From Clusia tigrina (taxonomy: Eukaryota > Arthropoda > Insecta > Diptera > Clusiidae), in NCBI GenBank assembly GCA_920105625.2, contig OV050033.1:11698001-11762000 (forward strand): DNA of 64,000 nucleotides, given 5' to 3'. Within the stretch, counting starts at the first letter, position 1; the number at the start of each line of letters is the position of its first letter. Of the stretch, positions 61,201-64,000 are shown piece after piece. A program made the translations under genes and the position numbers. A model generated the notes under the pieces. That model was not told the origin of the DNA and did no database searches. It worked only from the letters and a program-made list of their open reading frames with translations.

Positions 61201-62217
61201 CCCCATATCGCTATGGTGTTCACTATCACCTACTTTGATTCTCATATCCCTAAACCGTTTGTTATCGCCATCAGTTGACTTAGTTTTTTCATTAAGTTCT
61301 CCAGAGTCACCCTTCACTTTTTTTCTTTGTTTTATTGTGTTTTTATTTGATCTACCATTATCGGCAGTTTTTGCTCTGTCGTGGCCAGAATCATACTGCA
61401 ATTCATTCAGGCTCCTCATTTCATGAGCATGTTGTTCATAAAATGCTGTTTTGAGGTTGTGAGGAAATGCTGATGCTGAGGAGTGATGAGTCTTTGTTCG
61501 GTACTCTTTCTGCTGCTCTGGATGACCACTTTTCTGCTTTGCTGGGGCATATGCTTTGTATGGATAGTTGTAGAAGTCATCGTGCGGTTGTTGCTCGCTT
61601 AAAGGATTATTAGTATGTTCACTTGACGACCTTTTGTTAGAACTCGGTGGTCTGTAAGATGCATTGTGCTCATCCGATATTGTTCTATAACTGGATTGCG
61701 CATTTGCTAGCATATAATAAATATCTTCATCGTCTTTAGTGCGGATTTGTTCGGGGGTTTGTTGCAAATGGTTCATACTATGCCCGTGATGATCTTCGCA
61801 ACACAAACCAGGTTCGCAGATTTGATTCGCAGTTTCCACCACATCCTGATGTGCGAGATCAATCAGCTGCAGATCTGCTTCTTCGTCCACATATTCCGTG
61901 TTGCTGCCCTCACTACAGGGCATTGAAGCAGCTGTCGGCCAATTGAGGTGTGCGCAATCGTTCTGCTTGTCCAGGATTTTCTGCAGTAAGCCCATCAATT
62001 GTGGATTCCGCTTTTGTCTGGTGTCGTTGTTACTCACTTCCACGTTGACGTTCTCCACATCTTTGCTGGGGTTGTAGTAGTGGTAGTAAATGAATTGGGA
62101 GTATATCATTACTACTGAGTGTGTTAAAACTTACCTCAATTGTGGAGCGGCCAATGTCAGTGGCCACATGTGGCAGTTCTGCAGTATGAGCAGCAGTAGT
62201 CCCAGTATCCTTATCAT
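58279..62217 (-). CDS. large secreted, highly charged repeat protein, unrecognised family
   Basis: Four exons, 62135-62217, 59085-62065, 58911-59015 and 58279-58847, join through introns of 69, 69 and 63 bp with GT-AG ends (donors GTAAGT, GTTTGA, GTAAGT; acceptors CCCAG, TTTAG, TATAG). All phases agree: 3738 nt, 1245 aa. The ATG at 62217 has A at -3. Residues 1-23 (MIRILGLLLLILQ… ending LTLA) are a signal peptide. RQKR at 44-47 is a furin-type site, followed by NPQLMGLLQKILDKQ and cysteines at 65, 78, 111, 116 and 117. About residues 250-520 are degenerate ~40-residue repeats rich in Lys, Arg, Asp, Asn and Glu, marked by ERNDRTK..DG-like cores. Then come Asn/Lys/Thr-rich spacer, an HGHGHGHGG run (CATGAC repeat) and a YGYPGYLS C-terminus. 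There are no membrane segments after the signal. It is probably an extracellular, disordered protein or precursor; I recognise no homologue. Confidence 0.88.
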
Positions 62218-64000
62218 CTTTACCCTGTCCTTTGCCCAGATATCCTTTCGATGTTTCTATCTTTGCCGTCGGCAGTGTGCTAAGTGTGCTTCTTCGTGGG
62301 CTCTATGCAAATGCCGCGAGCACTGCCTCTGCTGCCAATGATATAACTTCTGCTATGATGCCAGAAGTGCGCACATGTCCAACTTCGATTTCACTATTCA
62401 CGATTTCCTGCATTCGGCACACTCCATGCTCATCTAATTCTAACTGCTTGGAAACCCATTTTTCGCTTCTTTTCTTTCTGTGATTTTCTCTTTTAATTCG
62501 ATTTCCATTTAATTGGATTCGCTGGCGCTGCCGTTACGTGATATCTTCATCAAATCTACACAAACGACCGATTGCTTCATAAGTGCCCATCAAATCGCTT
62601 CACCAATTGCCCCTCTCCGCTCGCCCCCGCCATGCACCATGACTCAGTCAGTGTCAGCTCTGCTTGTTGATTTACCTTTTGGCTTCAAGTAAACCATTCA
62701 TCCGCATGCAGTTTTGTATTTTTTTTGCAGTGAGCTCGATGACATGTTCTGGTTCCGCACTGTTGCCAGTATCGAATTTTGTAATTGCTCGTATGGTGCA
62801 CTTGGGCGCTTGTACGAGTATTAAGTAAGGTCATTAACATTTTGTACGTGCATCTAATTAAGTGAAGTGGTGGTGTTTATTAATTAACTATGCTTACATA
62901 ACTTGTTACCAATATTCAGCGCGGTCTTCATTTCGCTCTCTTTTGCTGGCTTTATTTTGAGTAACAGTTCGATAATCAATTCGGATACGCTTCAGAACTA
63001 TTTGACGGCGATGGCTTGAACCGAAGAGCTCGAAGTACCTGGACATCATTGCTCCTCCCAATTATTTGTCCATCAATTCAATTGGAATGCTCTTCCAAAC
63101 TAATTGATAATGGCTTGAACCCTAGAGTTTGAAGTGAGGATACTGTTTTAGCACTCCTCTCGACATACTTGTACATTAATCATTGCTCCGCCCAATTATT
63201 TGTCCACCTATTGCTCAATCGGAAATTTAATTGAAGTTTGTACTCACTTAGTATTTACTGGAAATATCTAAAGTTACTAGTCCTACGGCTTTTATAACTT
63301 ACTTAGAGATTACTATCAAATTTCATATGTGCTGCAATACATATATAGCACAATTGGCATCGATGCCTGAGTGGTTGTAGACAGCCTTCATCGGCGGTTC
63401 TTCGGCCTATCCCACTTCTATTTCTATAGTATGAATATATGTATATCAAATCTGTATATCAAACCTGATGATCCTCCAAGCAGGCCTACAGATGAATATA
63501 AGTATAGAAAATCTGTATATCAAACCTGATCATCCTCCGAGCAGACCTTGTATAATCGGTTAGTAGAAGTCTGATATCTCACGGGATAAATTTGTTTTTA
63601 GTGATAGAATAAATTATTTTGGAAACCTCAAATGGAAGATATACTTGAAGCAGTGGAAACATAAACAATGTGATGTTAATTTGTATGACAAATGCTATGG
63701 GAACGTATCTGGCTACACTAGACTAATCGGTCTTATATTATATATTTATATTCCCACCTATATTACAACCAAAAGGCTACGAGTCTTTATCTCTAGAGTG
63801 AAAGGTCTGCAGTATTGACCAGTGAGCCTTGGAATCAGGGCATTGTTAGTATATTGTATTTTATTTGACATGCTACTCCACCATATTTAAAATCGTGTTT
63901 CTTGCTTTTGATTTTAAGATGAGTCAATAACACGAGCTGAGTCCAGAGTATAAACACTACACCACACTTTGTATCACAGCGGACCCTTTAGTCTGTTTGC
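62218..64000. other. upstream flank of the secreted-protein gene
   Basis: The 5'UTR and promoter of the minus-strand gene must lie here. GC-richer sequence extends to about 62660, but no TATA box or clear initiator was identified. Beyond 62.8 kb the DNA is AT-rich with a 61 bp duplication (63447-63550) and no coding evidence. Around 62980-63200 the words GGCTTGAACC, GAAGT, CAATTATTTGTCCA are repeated about 120-140 bp apart. Confidence 0.5.
63447..63550. repeat. 61 bp direct duplication
   Basis: TCTGTATATCAAACCTGATG then ATCCTCC(A/G)AGCAG(G/A)CCT occurs at 63451 and 63512, 61 bp apart. The first copy is followed by ACAGATGAATATAAGTATAG, which separates it from the second. Confidence 0.88.

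Noticed and set aside
59123..61426. Several plus-strand open frames of 60-136 codons
   Set aside because: They are shadows of exon 2 of the minus-strand secreted-protein gene, whose splicing and signal peptide support the minus strand.
63357..63417. tRNA-like A-box TGCCTGAGTGG with following GCGGTTCTTCGGCC
   Set aside because: No B-box, no foldable T-arm or acceptor stem; at most a weak relic.

Overview
This 64 kb window looks like euchromatic nuclear DNA of a higher fly (Brachycera; a tephritid fruit fly is my best guess, not proven). The reasons are an AT-rich background, 63-69 bp GT-AG introns, exons that read as the fly SLC4 transporter Ndae1, and mariner, non-LTR retrotransposon and tRNA-SINE relics. 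Only two protein-coding genes can be supported, both on the minus strand.

Gene 1 is the 5' half of Ndae1, the Na+-driven anion exchanger. Three exons are firm (10120-10223, 3803-3934, 1218-1691). They join in frame and carry the start of the cytoplasmic N-terminal domain. The reading frame leaves the last exon open, so the transmembrane part lies beyond the left edge. A first coding exon at 42454-42569, preceded by about 0.6 kb of 5'UTR-like sequence, fits in phase and would create a 32 kb first intron. Other GC-rich islands (13.3-13.6, 20.9-21.3 and 56.6-57.1 kb) could be enhancers or further promoters.

Gene 2 (58279-62217, four exons, 1245 codons) encodes a large, extremely hydrophilic protein. 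It has a signal peptide, a furin-type RQKR site just behind it, a small cysteine cluster, and a long Lys/Arg/Asp/Asn-rich central region built from degenerate repeats of about 40 residues. I do not recognise the family. It is the best candidate here for something undescribed.

The rest is intron or intergenic DNA. It holds decayed fragments of non-LTR retrotransposons, mostly 3' ends (6.8, 14.3-15.6, 22.1, 40.6-41.4, 46.7-47.3 and 52.4-52.8 kb). It also has a broken DD34D mariner (26.9-27.7 kb), a tRNA-derived SINE with an 8 bp target duplication (49.5 kb), and a 522 bp MITE-like element with 11 bp inverted ends (35.9-36.4 kb). Many low-copy tandem arrays with 40-135 bp periods are present, plus a 0.67 kb polypurine tract (9.2-9.9 kb), a 1.7 kb T-rich low-complexity block with a 133 bp higher-order repeat (54.2-55.9 kb), and an inverted duplication (33.2-33.5 kb). 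No rRNA, functional tRNA or CRISPR was seen. All splice sites and family assignments were read by eye; no search was run.
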